From contig JXTB01000005.1 of assembly GCA_002914805.1 (NCBI GenBank), positions 2,392,586 through 2,456,585 on the forward strand: a DNA stretch of 64,000 nucleotides, read 5' to 3'. Origin of the DNA: Parasponia andersonii (lineage: Eukaryota > Streptophyta > Magnoliopsida > Rosales > Cannabaceae). Position numbers and translations under genes: made by a program. The notes beneath the pieces are model-generated. The model was not told the origin of the DNA and did not search any database. It worked only from the letters and a program-made list of their open reading frames with translations. Shown in pieces: positions 43,668 to 55,009 of the stretch (positions are counted from its first letter, which is position 1; each line of letters opens with the position of its first letter).

Positions 43668-46197
43668 ATTGAGAAATTCATCGTCTCCCTCTCTCACTCA
43701 CTCTCATATGCTCTGTTTGTCACGTCCTTTGCTTTCGTCAGGGTCTGCTCCTACCACTGTTTTTGTCTATAGCTAAAACGAATAATGTAGAGTTTAGAGT
43801 CATTGTTCACTCGCCCGATTGATTTTGATAACCAATTATATTTAGTTTGTAACATTTTTTTCGCTTTTGAGGGATATTTAGTGGTACCACTAACTTGTAT
43901 GTATCAATTGATAATTTAATATCTAGATCTCAAAGTTATACCTACATAAATTCTTATTTATATCCATGGTAATCATATTTCCTCCTAATGTAGAGGAGAA
44001 TTCTACTTTCCTAAGTCAAAAAAGAATTGTATATATATAATAAAAGCTAAAAAATATATTCTTTTAAATAATAATTTAGGAATTAAACAATAAGCATGAT
44101 GTTTCTATTAATGGTTAACAGAAATATATAATTTATAATTAGTAATAATTTAATTATTTATTGGAGAATCACTTGAAGATTAAAAAAAATAATTAGAGAG
44201 TTAACAAATTTACACCTAGTTCTAAGTATGAATGTCTTGCGAATGGTCAATTTTTATGCAATGATTAAATAAAAGCTTTTTTATTGAATTAAATTATTTT
44301 TATAATATAGAGAGTTGTCAATTTTTATGCAATGATTAAATAAATAAACTTTTTAAAGCTTTTTTATTGAATTAAATTATTTTAATAATATTGAGAGTAC
44401 AACTTTGAATTTTTTAGTGGAATATTCTGAGAGTTAATAAATTATATTTGTTGATTAAAAAATTTTAAATCAATTAAATTTATTGAAGCTCATAATATTA
44501 TGGGTCTAATAGGTCTTTGGAAAAGCTCGTAAACACTATATTAGATTACCAGGTTTGAAGAGGAATACGGCCGCTGTCCAAATAAATTTGGATCAAGACA
44601 AGCCCCTAGTAGTGCTACACACCTACTAACAGCAATATATGAGTCAATAATGTAACATTAACCCTTGGTTTGATAAGAGCATGATTTCTATATCTATAAA
44701 AGCATATTTTTCATATTCATGAGTATATTAGCAAATTACCTAGATTAACATAATAAATTATAAGGTTGTATTCTTTAATAGCTCAAATAATATATATCAA
44801 GTATACGAGTTCATTATTATTTCACGATTAAGATAGGGATTACTTTTGTAAGAATATATTCATATGTTTTTAACAGTGATACTTATATAAGAATATATTT
44901 CATTTGTTTATATTCATTATATCATGATAATACTAGGATTCATGTTAAAAGTCAAACATTTTAATGAATTTAGACTCGTTACTTCTAATTGAAACAAAAA
45001 GAGCCAAGTATAACTCTTGTATAGAGTAGAATGTACATGTACCAATTTGACTGTGAATATTCGTTTAGAGTAAATGTAGAATTATATCTACGGTACATAG
45101 TTTTTAATGTGAATAATTCTATCATGATCTTTTAATATTAGAACTTTCGTATGTTTTAAATTTGAGATATTAATTTTTTATATTATAAATACTACATGAA
45201 ATAGATATAAAAAAAATTTAAATGAGTGTATTTAAGGTAAATGTTATTACAGAAAAACACTTTTAAAGTATAAATCCTAACATTTATGGCACCAAGCAAA
45301 AAATGTGCCAAATTTAGCTCAATAAATGACATTACACGAAGAATTTTGTGATGTTATCTAGGTCTTAAAAAATAGAGAGTTGTTTGTAATACAACCACTA
45401 CTACAAAATATGGTATAAACGTCACCGTTTTAACATAATCTTATGAATTTTTTTTTTTAAAAAGAAGGACATGAAAGAGAAACAGACACACGGTTGTATG
45501 GCACATCCTAGACAATTTGCTAAGCAGCTTATTAGTGGACAAATTACCTAATTCATTATGGAAATTTCAAAAAGGGAAAAAAAAAAAAAACGTGATACCA
45601 AAAGTAACACATGCGTCGCAAATCATTTCAAACTAATATAAAGACAAATTGTATTGTAATAATTTGTTTTATTTTTTTCTTTTCTGGTGGAATATTATAT
45701 ATATTGTTGGTTTTTTATCGAGGAAGAATATTGTATATATTGTTTGTTGATGCAGGTTTGACACATGTGCTCGGGAGTGACATGTTCACATGAGAAGTAT
45801 ACAAGTAGTTATGGAGGGACAGTGTTTCATCAAAATCTCGCCAAATCATACAATTGGCTCTCAATAGAGTAATATGGACAAGAATTATGAAATAACTACT
45901 ATTAGGTAACGAAATATAATTAACGAATTTTTAAGTTGCGAAATACTTAAGTAACGAAATACTAAGTCAAGAAACCTTTACTAAAGTCATGAAATCCAAT
46001 TCTTTTCGTTACTTTAGTTCAAGGAAATTTACCTATATAAAAGCCTCGTCACTTGGCCACGAAGACAATGGAAAGGAGAGAAAGAGAGGAAAATAGTGAG
46101 AACAATTTGAGAAGTCTTAGTCTATGCAATTGGAAGTCTTAGAAAGAAGTCGTTCTCATCCCTCATAATTTTTTCCATATGAAAACTTTATTGGGAA
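43668..46197. other. AT-rich spacer upstream of D-CDES
   Basis: This holds the presumed promoter of the minus-strand gene, then very AT-rich DNA. A two-copy tandem repeat of about 71-80 bp lies at 44246-44397 (GTCAATTTTTATGCAATGAT in each). A CACTA-type terminus is at 45396. A TATA-like CTATATAAAAGCC lies at about 46032 in a segment that may be an old LTR split by the second Tat element. Confidence 0.45.
45396..45440 (+). mobile_element. Possible CACTA transposon terminus
   Basis: CACTACTACAAAATATGG, followed by AACGTCACCGTTTTAACA, resembles the outer end of plant CACTA elements (CACTACWASAAAA then a GACGGTTTT-type subterminal repeat). No matching opposite end ending TAGTG was found in the window, so this is at best a fragment. 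Confidence 0.3.
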
Positions 46198-46202
46198 CTT
46201 AG

Positions 46203-46688
46203 TATTGGAGCGGTTTCTCACCAGTCATCCACGTGTCTCCTATTGCTGACGCTGGATTCTCCAACTGTTCACGTATCCTTGCTGTCTCAAAGCTCTCTGA
46301 ACTCCAAGCAAGATCGGAGAGGCGGGAGTGGCTACCTGCAAAGACTCTCCGATGCTTAAGTCAGTGGTTTATCTTTGTGTTTGGTAGCAAGGAANCCGGG
46401 TCTGGAGCCGGGGGGCTGCTTTCAATTGTACCCAGTCTGAAGACGCTTGGGGCTTCTGACCCCTACAACTGTTGAGGTAAGGGTCGCTGTTCCTAGACAA
46501 CAGACCCTCGGGGCCTCAGACCGCCAGCTGTCGTGGTTGGGGTCTGACTGACTGGACCGTCTGGGATCAGTTATGGGGACCCTGGAGCTTCTGACCCCTA
46601 CGTTCGGAAGACCCAAAGGCCGATGGCGAGATCACGTGCGATCCACGTGGCCCTTCTCGTGGTACAAGGTTCAGGAACGGGTCCCACA
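46203..46688 (-). repeat. 3' LTR of the second Tat element (collapsed by an assembly gap)
   Basis: It begins TATTGGAGCGGTTTCTCACC and ends GGGTCCCACA. Compared with the other LTR it lacks the 384 bp between 57430 and 57813; the join is marked by the single N at 46395. The shortening is therefore probably an assembly artefact. The polypurine tract (GGGAAATGGGGGCAGT on the minus strand) follows at 46689-46704. Confidence 0.93.
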
Positions 46689-47029
46689 ACTGCCCCCATT
46701 TCCCTATTTGATAGATTCGTGTCTATCAAGTGGGGAAACCGTCTCTTCGCTTCTCCAACCTGAGGGACGCACGTGGCTCTCTTTTCCCGATGCGGTGATA
46801 CGCCATCTCTCATCACGAGATCTGTTTGAAATTTGAAATTTTGACTGTTCGGTTTCTTTTATTCTTTCCTCTTCCAGAAAAACTTTTCGGCTTCTCTCCT
46901 TTAAAAGCCGCTACTGTGTTTATCTGCCGTTTTACCAAAATTTTCCATCGCCCCAATCTCTCAACATCTCAAGATTTCTGCTTCCTTCTCTTCCAAAAAC
47001 TTTCACCCTCTCAGTCGTCTTTCGGAACA

Positions 47030-50000
47030 ATGGCTTCGAATTAAAATCAGGAATTGCAGTCTGTTACAGATTCAGAGTTGGACTCATTGAGGAGGCAGCT
47101 CTGCTTCCCCGGAGGAGTGACGCTTCAAAGAGTCAAAGGCCCCGCAGACTGGTACCTTCGGCCCTGCGCCCCCGAGGGTTCCATTGTTTTGGGCAGGAAG
47201 CACCTGGATTGCCTGCGATTCCCTCTTCCTCCTCTAGTTCATCAATTTTTTGCCCTGACGGGAATCCACCCGATGCAACTGAATGCCAACGGGATTATGA
47301 TTCTGATGGGGCTCTCTGCCCTGTCAGTTATCTACAATACGCACATCGACCTGGAGGTAGTCTTCTACGCTTATAAACTTGTTCTCATTCCTAAGAAGAG
47401 CTCCTACCCCACCTTCTATCTCCAGCCGCTGCCTGGGCGTCACATCTTTTGGGGATTGCCGTGGTCGGACAAACAATGGGACTCTCACGCCAGGCTTTAT
47501 GCCGTTGGAGGGGCGTGGTGCTCCCCTTGGGTGAACGGAGAACATTTCCAGGTCCTCTCAGTCTTCTTACAGAGTAAGCATCGGACTATGACCTTTGGGT
47601 CTGAGTTCTCTCATGGTTTCATTGCTCATGTTACTTTGCCCTGTGCAGCCTCAGCAGAAGAAAGCAGGTTCGAGCCGCACCTGTCGGCTGGGCGGCTCAA
47701 AGGTCTGGAGGGGATCATTATCTTCAGCTCCCCGGGGGAATGCCGGCACATTCAAGCCGTCCTCAACCCTCTGACGATGAACCTGATGCCCAGGATGGTC
47801 TCATACCTCCATTTTCCTTTAGATACCTGGGCCATCACCAAGCATCTGAGGAGCCGGCTCGACGCCTCCGCCCTGAACCGATTTCCCCGGGACGAAAGTG
47901 ACCGGATCACTATGGTGAGTCGGCAGGTTGCGGCCTCAAGCCAGCTGGCGGGCACCAACGATCTGGTAGCGCCGTCAAACCACGAACTCGAGGAGGCCGT
48001 GAGGCTGGTGGTCGCGGAGTGCATCAGGTTCCGCGAGAAAGAAAACGTCGCCCCCAAAAGGGTTAGGGGTAAGTTTGTTTTTAAGTCTTTGAATCTTCGT
48101 GGGTCGGACCGTAACTGCAGACTAACTTCGTCGTCTATTTTCCACAGGCTCTGAGACGGGCCCATCTGCTGGCCCTTCTCCCATCAAAGGGAAAGTTGCG
48201 GCGTCGAAAGCTCAAGCTAAAACGTCCGCTGGTCGGCGCCTTGTGGTGCATACGAGGGGAGCTGAATCAGCGGTTCCTCGTCCCGACGCCGGTGGGTCTC
48301 CAGCTGGGGGGCCGCCTGCCTTTCTGGCCTCGCGCGGGGAAGCGGCGGCGACGCCTGGTCCGGCCGAGGGGTCTGCAGCAGTGATCTCCCTCACCCTTGA
48401 CTCCGGCTCGAAATCGAGTGCCGCTAGCCTCGGTAGAGAGATCGCCGATCTCAGTGGGGGAGCTCCGAGACTGAAATCCAGACTCTCCTCTCCTCCTCCG
48501 GTCCCCGTGAAACGGCAACGCGAGGTCGATTCATCAAATGAGGAAGAGGTCAGGGTGGAGAAGAGGGGCAGGGTCGTCCTCTCGTCCGATAGTGACGACG
48601 ATGGGGCGACGCTGACCCTTATAAGGAGGAAAAGGTCAGCACGCAGCAGCCAGTCTGGAGGAGGTGTGCTGCCTCTCTCCGTCCTCGACGGCGCTCCTGA
48701 CGGCTCCGGGCCTTCCTCTGTCCCAATTGCCCCTGCTCCGGAGGCGTGCCCAGCGGATGGAGGGGATACTCCAATGACCGTTGAGGAGGGGCCGTGCTCC
48801 CTGGGCGTGAATACTGCACAAAGGGGTGATCCAGCCACGGAGCCAGAGCTGGAGGCCCTTACTCCAGAGAACGTCGAGCTACTCACCACCCGCACTCTCG
48901 CACAGGTTTGTCATACTTGGGTGTTTTTTCTATTTTTTCCATGTCTTTGACTAATGCCGACCCCCTCCTTTGTCGCTTAACTCGCAGCTATCTGCCATCC
49001 AGTCTTTCTACTCTGATCGTGTCAAGGGTCTGACCGAAGAGCTGAGCTCCCGTTCCACACTGGCCGAGCGCAGCGAGGCCGCCCTCGCCGAATTGAGGTC
49101 TGATTTTGACACATATCGAGGCCTCGAAGAAGTGAGGGTTAGCAGCACGGTGGTACACGCCATGAGTGTTGAGAAGGCCAGGAGCGAGGAGCTAGCGGCG
49201 AGATTAGCTCAAGCGGAGGCAGACAAGCTTACTCATTCCGAAGCCGCCAGGTTGGCTCAGGGCGAGCTGAGGATCAAAGAGCAAGAGCTTCAGAGTGCGG
49301 GAGCGGAGATGGGATTGGCCTTCATCACTCGAGATCAGGCTGTCGAGGACGCCAAGGAAGTGAGGAAAGCTGAGGCAGTGGCCAAACTTGAAGCCCATGC
49401 TCTGCAACGCAGGCTCGATCGATCCCACGAGGTAAACCGACATCTTTTTCTGGACCATAAAAATCTGATGGGCGCTCGGATGGAGGCATCTCGTAAGCAT
49501 TGTGCGGACCTCGCTGGTATTAATTCTTTGTTGGTCGACTTATCGCAACGGCAGGTGGAACTCAGGCTAGCGGCGCTGAAGGACAGACTGGCGGACGCGG
49601 AGAAGTTGAAAATTAGGTACCAGAAGCAGGTGGACATTCTTTCTGCAGAAAGTTATAGGTCTGGCTGGGAGAACAGAGAATTTGAAGACCATGCCGAGGT
49701 GGTAACACCAGACTAATTTGACGATCAGAAAGGCGTCGAGAGGGACCACTACTCCATCAAGCACTACATGCATCAGCTCGAGGATGAGATCAAAATTATG
49801 TATCCATCGGACGTGTTGGAGATGCTTGCTGCAGAAAAGGATGGACCCTCTACGTCTGCTCCTGGTGCTGCGGAGCTTACTCCTGCTGCTGGTCCGCCAG
49901 GTCAAACTCCGGAAGCCCCGGTCATTCAGCCTAGCCCCGAGATCTCAATCGGGGAAGGGTCCGGCGCGGTCGTCGTATCCAGTGACGAATCCAATCCGGC

Positions 50001-50070
50001 CACGCCACTCTTCCTCGAAGCCGGTCCGAGTGCTGGGGTCGGCTGCCCTTCCTCGGATGGAGGTAACTAG
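47030..50070 (+). pseudogene. Antisense gene of the second Tat element, 4 exons (Transposase_28-like, coiled coil)
   Basis: Lies opposite to gag-pol between integrase and 3' LTR. Exons 47030-47573, 47649-48068, 48148-48905 and 48988-50070 are separated by 75-, 79- and 82-bp GT-AG introns with clear acceptors (TGTGCAG, TTCCACAG, CTCGCAG). Together they make 2805 nt, exactly 935 codons in one frame, ending TAG. Two in-frame stops break it: TAA at 47042 (codon 5) and TAA at 49714, where CAA is a likely ancestor. The N-terminal domain (LPPLVHQFFALTGIHPMQLN, MGLSALSVIYN) fits Pfam's Transposase_28 ('putative gypsy-type transposon'). The middle is Ser/Pro/acidic-rich with KRQREVDSSNEEE. The fourth exon is a long coiled coil (ERSEAALAELRSDFDTYRGL). 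Role unknown. A TATA-like TTTAAAAG lies near 46902. Confidence 0.78.
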
Positions 50071-50827
50071 GCTCCTCCCTCCTCCCAAACTATGTACATT
50101 TGTAGAGTAATTAGGTTTCCCCCCAAAGTATGTACATTTGTAAAGCTGATTGTTTGTTGTAACCCTTCAAGTAAATGACAAAGGATGCCCTGCCATTTTT
50201 ACTGTTTTCTTTTGCTTTTTACCATTTGTTTAACTGACTGCGATGGCATGATTTCGGGTTTTTAGCGTGCTTTCCTGTGGTTATGTTTACTCGGAACGTC
50301 TTTGGACATAGGGGAGCAGGTTTTGGTTCACCTTGTTTTGTAGAACTGTAACCTTTGCTATAACTTGTTTTGGCAGAGTTTGACCCCCGTGTGTGGCTAG
50401 ATTTCTCCGACCCTAAATGGGACCGTGCTCGGAACCAACTCCAGGGTTTAGTTGACCATTGCTTAGACCCGTCGTTGCAGAGGAGGAGGCCCGGGCTCGG
50501 CTCTTATCGAGAACAAACTGGGCATTATCATGCTGATGTCTCCCTAAGAGTCCGCTCTAAACCTGCGCCTCGTCAATAGGGCTCCTGAGTGTTCACTGCC
50601 GTTACTCATGTACTTTGTATTTTTAGGGCATAATACATAGGCTTTTAATCTTGATTCTTGCTTTCATGTTTGACTTATCTCTGGACTACTTCCAACGGGT
50701 AGATTCCAGGTCCGTTCATATCTTGACCATGCAAAGACAGATCTTTACTTGGCTAACGTATGTTTCCTTTTAACTTGTCGTGTGGTCAAAACATTCCTTA
50801 GGGAGGGTCCACTTCCAATGGGTGGAT
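50071..50827. other. Spacer of the second Tat element between antisense gene and gap
   Basis: Probable 3' flank of the antisense gene. A 69-codon plus-strand ORF at 50370-50579 (starting after TTTTGGCAG) might be a further exon but was not recognised. ACTTCCAACGGGTAGAT (about 50692) and ACTTCCAATGGGTGGAT (50811) show that a diverged repeat runs into the gap. Confidence 0.4.
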
Positions 50828-51283
50828 NNNNNNNNNNNNNNNNNNNNNNNNNNNNNNNNNNNNNNNNNNNNNNNNNNNNNNNNNNNNNNNNNNNNNNNNN
50901 NNNNNNNNNNNNNNNNNNNNNNNNNNNNNNNNNNNNNNNNNNNNNNNNNNNNNNNNNNNNNNNNNNNNNNNNNNNNNNNNNNNNNNNNNNNNNNNNNNNN
51001 NNNNNNNNNNNNNNNNNNNNNNNNNNNNNNNNNNNNNNNNNNNNNNNNNNNNNNNNNNNNNNNNNNNNNNNNNNNNNNNNNNNNNNNNNNNNNNNNNNNN
51101 NNNNNNNNNNNNNNNNNNNNNNNNNNNNNNNNNNNNNNNNNNNNNNNNNNNNNNNNNNNNNNNNNNNNNNNNNNNNNNNNNNNNNNNNNNNNNNNNNNNN
51201 NNNNNNNNNNNNNNNNNNNNNNNNNNNNNNNNNNNNNNNNNNNNNNNNNNNNNNNNNNNNNNNNNNNNNNNNNNNNNNNNNNN
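50828..51283. other. Assembly gap (456 N)
   Basis: A run of N. All reading frames drawn across it are artefacts. Repeats at both edges suggest the hidden sequence is repetitive. Confidence 0.99.
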
Positions 51284-51394
51284 GGGTCGTCGACGGGCGA
51301 CGTGAGTCCCAGAGTGCGAGCAATTTCGAGGTCTGCTGGCAAGTTTTGGCTTTGCACAGCAGTTCACTCTTCGCACGTAGTTAGCATTAAACCT

Positions 51395-51545
51395 TGGGTC
51401 TCCCCCCTGTTGGCAGACCCTTTCCGTATCAGTACGAGGCGTATGGTCTGCCCTGTATGGGTTGACCGCCTTTGCAGCTACACAACACGTTGGGTCTGCC
51501 TTCGCGGGCAGACCCTTTCTTCCGTAGCAGTCCAAAAAGGTGAGT
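51395..51545. repeat. Tandem 96-bp units with a GGGTCTGCC hairpin
   Basis: Two units start at 51395 (TTGGGTCTCCCCCCTGTTGG) and 51491 (TTGGGTCTGCCTTCGCGGGC), both continuing CAGACCCTTTC. The second contains a perfect 9-bp stem, GGGTCTGCC / GGCAGACCC, with a 6-base loop (51492-51515). The block lies just beyond the gap, between integrase and the antisense gene. Confidence 0.65.
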
Positions 51546-51758
51546 TCGAGAGTCAAAGAGGAACTTGTCCTATTTTGGATTTAAACTTTTCAATAATATA
51601 AATACTCACACGGCCTTACATTGTATATGTGCGCCTTACACGTAATATTTTTTCAAGTGCTGAGCATTCCACGTGTTCGGCACGTTTTTCCCCGTTTTGA
51701 GTTCTTTTAAGATATATGCACCGTTGTCGAGCGCTTTGATTACCTCATAGGGTCCGAT

Positions 51759-52860
51759 CTAATTGGAGTCCAGCTTTGAGGAATTCCCTGTCCTGGCTTT
51801 TAGGACCCAATCCCCAGCGCTGAATCGTCGGGGACTAACCTTTTTAGCGTAGTAAGACCTCGCTTGCTGGTGGTATACAGCTAGGTGGACTAAGGCCATA
51901 TTTCTTGTTTCTTCCAGGAGGTCCGTGTTATGGCTTAACTGGCACTCGTTTAGGGGGGAATCCTTTACCACTTCGGAGCGGAGGGTCGGGAGGCCGACCT
52001 CGGTCGGGATTACAGCCTCTGATCCGTAGACCATGGTAAATGGCGTTCTCCCAGTAGACCTCCGCTCTGTGGTTCGATGGGCCCACATAACTGGCAGTTC
52101 TTCTAATCACTTGCCTTTAGCCTCCTGCAAGTTCTTCTTGATGTTGTTGAATATGGCTTTGTTCGTCACCTCTGCCTGACCGTTCCCTTGAGGGTAGTTT
52201 ACGGAAGAAAAATTGAGCCTTATATCATATAGCTCGCATAATTCCTTAAGTTTGGCATTTTGGAATTGTGTGCCATGGTCGGTGTGTATCTCCTTCGGGA
52301 TTCTGAATTGGCAGATTATGTTCTTTCAGATGAGGTTAATTGTGTCTGCCTTATTAACTGTCGTGTAAGCTTCGGCCTCTACCCATTTGGTGAAGTAGTC
52401 CGTGGCCAGCAAGACGTATCTCTTTCCTCCTAGACTTCTGGGGAGCTCTCCGACAATATCCAGACCCCATTTAGCAAATGGCCAGGGAGTTATGTTTGAA
52501 TGGAGGATCTCGGTGGGTTGATGTTTCATCGGAGCGAACCTCTGGCATTTGTCACATTTTTTTACGAATTTGGTTGCCTCCGTCATCATGTATGGCCAAA
52601 AGTATCCGGCCGTTAGAGCCTTGTGGGCGAGGCTACGCCCGCCCGAGTGGTTGCCGCATACTCCCTCGTGGATCTCCTCCATCAATTTTTGTGCTTCGAC
52701 GGGGCCTATGTATCGTAGCATCGGACCCATTGTCGACCTCCTGTATAACTGTTCGCCCATCATTGAGTACCTGGCAGCTTTTAATCTGATTGACCTTACT
52801 TCCCGAGGGTCTGTGGGAAGGCTCCCCAACGTCAAATACTGCGTGATGGGCCTCATCCAC
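51759..52860 (-). pseudogene. Integrase of the second Tat element
   Basis: The zinc-binding motif is complete (EIHEGVCGNHSGGRSLAHKA, KKCDKCQRFA). The catalytic triad is intact: WGLDIVGELP, then EIHTDHGTQFQ (about 52280) and GNGQAEVTNKA (about 52170). The C-terminal end reads VYGSEAVIPTEVGLPTLRSE and SPRRFSAGDWVLKA. Only two stops break it, TGA at about 52326 and TGA at about 52110, each one base from a sense codon. It inserts element DNA into the genome in family members. Confidence 0.92.
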
Positions 52861-52929
52861 CCCTCGTCAGCAGTGCTAGTCGCGAGTACGTGGTGCGCAG
52901 GGGTCTGCGAGGGGTCTGTCATGCCTCCG

Positions 52930-53390
52930 CCGTCCAACAAAACCTCTATACTCTCAGCGGTGCCCCCGATTGATGCATTCTTAGCCAGCCCGTCAGCCCT
53001 CTGGTTCTTCTCCCTTGGGATCGGCTCGATATTGAAATTGGCAAAACGGGCTTTTGCCCCCATCACCTTGGAGAAGTACCTGTGCAGCCTCGGCTCCTTT
53101 ACTTCAAAGTCTCCCCTGACCTGACCCGCGATCAACTGCGAGTCGGTCTTCACGGCGATGTCCACTACCCCAAAATGTAATGTCAACTCGAGGCCTTGCA
53201 ACAACGCCTCGTACTCGGCCTCATTGTTAGTCGCCTGGAAACTGAGCCTCAGTGCTTTCTCAACCCTGAGGCCCATTGGGGTCTGCAAGACTATCCCGAT
53301 TCCTGACCCCGAGGCATTCGTGGATCCGTCCGTGTGGAGCGTCCAGGTTGAAGGGGGGCGAAGCTATGACATTTGACTCAAGTCATGCCG
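52930..53390 (-). pseudogene. Second (archaeal-type) RNase H of the second Tat element
   Basis: The minus strand reads WTLHTDGSTNASGSGIGIVL, then ATNNEAEYEALLQGLELTL, VKTDSQLIAGQVRGDFEV and NQRADGLAKNAS. The four acidic catalytic positions (D in TDGS, E in NNEAEYEA, D in KTDSQ, D in RADGLA) are all present. It is in one frame with integrase from 53288. Confidence 0.88.
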
Positions 53391-53900
53391 CTCGCCGAAG
53401 GATTCGATTTCCACCAGAAAATCTGCCATGACTTGCCCCTTCTTCGCCGTCCGAGGCTGATACTCGATGTCATATATCCCGAGTTCGATGGCCCACTTGG
53501 TCAGTCGTCCCGACAGGTTTGGTTTGGCCAAGATTTGGCGGATGGGGAAATCCGTATATACAGTGACTGAGTGCGCTTCAAAGTACTGTCGGAGCTTCTT
53601 TTTAGCGTTGACCAGCGCGAGGACCAGCTTTTCTGCCACACTATATCGGGTTTTGGCGTTTAGGAGCATGCGGCTTATATAGAATACCGACCTTTATTTA
53701 CCGTCTTGCTCAATGAATAGTACGGCGCTGATCGCTACTTCAGACACCGCCAAATATGTGTACAGGTGCTCCCCTACCGATGGGGAAGCCAGGATAGGTG
53801 GGTGGCTTAGATACAGCTTGAGGTCTGCCAACGCTTTGTCCTGTTCTTCCCCACAAACGGCCGTAGAGTTTCTCCTCAGGCATTGGAAAAAGGGCTTGCA
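53364..53900 (-). pseudogene. First RNase H of the second Tat element
   Basis: It follows RT directly in the same frame after a TGA near 53900 (SD-stop-CKPFFQCL, where an Arg codon CGA is expected). Motifs: LYTYLAVSEVAISAVLFIEQ, YISRMLLNAKTRYSVAEKLV, FEAHSVTVYTDFPIRQILAK, YQPRTAKKGQVMADFLVE. A TAA near 53697 replaces an expected Gln or Glu. Confidence 0.87.
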
Positions 53901-54680
53901 TCAGTCAGACATCTTGGATACGAATCGACTGAGGGCGGCTACTTTCCCGGCCAGGCATTGGACCTCTCGAACGGATGAGGGCCTCTGCACATTCGCGATC
54001 GAGGTCAGCTGGGTCGGGTTTGCCTCGATACCCCTTTGGCTCACGATATGTCCCAAGAATTGCCCAGAGGATACCCCAAAGGCGCACTTCTTGGGGTTCA
54101 GACGCATCTGATGCTGCGTCAGAATCCGAAAGCATTCGTCTAGATGCTTCAGATGGTCCGAATCCTCCTTGCTCTTCACGACCATGTCGTCGATGTAGAC
54201 CTCCATAGTTTTCCCTAGCAGCCTGGCGAATATCTTATTCATGAACCTTTGGTAGGTCGCCCCTGCGTTCTTCAGGCCAAATGGCATGCGCTTGTAGCAG
54301 TATAGACCTCGTTCCTTGATAAAAGCGGTGTGGATCTGATCTTCCGCGTACAGGGGAATCTGGTTGTATCCAGAATAGGCATCCAGAAAGCTCATCCTGT
54401 TGAATCCCGCCGTCGCGTCTACCATTTGGTCGATTCTTGGCAGGGGAAAACTATCCTTAGGGCAAGCCTTGTTCAAGTTGGTGAAATCTATGCAGATACG
54501 GTCGTCGCCGTTTTTCTTTTTCACCACTACTGGGTTGGAAACCCACCGCGGGTATGTGCATTCCCTGATTAGACCACTCTCCAACAGCTTTTTCACCTCC
54601 TTATTGATTGCCTTATTTTTCTCTGGTGCGAATCTTCAGGGTTTCTGCCTGACCAAAGGGAAATGGGGGTCTATATTCAG
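53901..54680 (-). pseudogene. Reverse transcriptase of the second Tat element
   Basis: An open frame of 231 codons (54596-53901) with all RT blocks: VVVKKKNGDDRICIDFTNLN, CPKDSFPLPRIDQMVDATAG, SGYNQIPLYAEDQIHTAFIK, YCYKRMPFGLKNAGATYQRF, active site VYIDDMVVKSKEDSDHLKHL (YIDD), and CAFGVSSGQFLGHIVSQRGI. The domain is uninterrupted here; the upstream linker to protease is broken. Confidence 0.93.
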
Positions 54681-55009
54681 TCGGTGGCAAGAGTGCGTGG
54701 GGTCTACCCCCAGCATCTCATCATGGGACTATGCAAAGACGTCTTCATTGCGTCTTAAGAATCCCAACATCTACTCCTCCGTACCTCGGGCAATAAGGCT
54801 CCGATTAGGATCACCTTCGCCGGTTCTTCCTCTTTCAAAGGGACCGCCACCAGTTCCTCGATCGTGGATTGTGGGCTGTCAGACTCTTCTTCGATTCGTC
54901 TCATGTACGTTGGCAGGAGGTCCTTTGATTGCTATCCGTCTCCGGCTATGGCGCTTGCACTCGTGTCGGCTCCCCTCAGGGCGGCCGAAAAGCATTTTCT
55001 CGCAGAGGC

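Noticed and set aside
43485..43772. 95-codon plus-strand ORF over D-CDES exon 1
   Set aside because: Opposite strand of a well-supported first exon; no independent evidence.
48212..48895. 227-codon minus-strand ORF opposite the antisense gene of the second Tat element
   Set aside because: Mirror of exon 3 of the plus-strand gene, whose splice junctions keep frame with its neighbours.
50745..51601. Long reading frames across the N gap on both strands
   Set aside because: They consist almost wholly of unknown bases and have no coding meaning.
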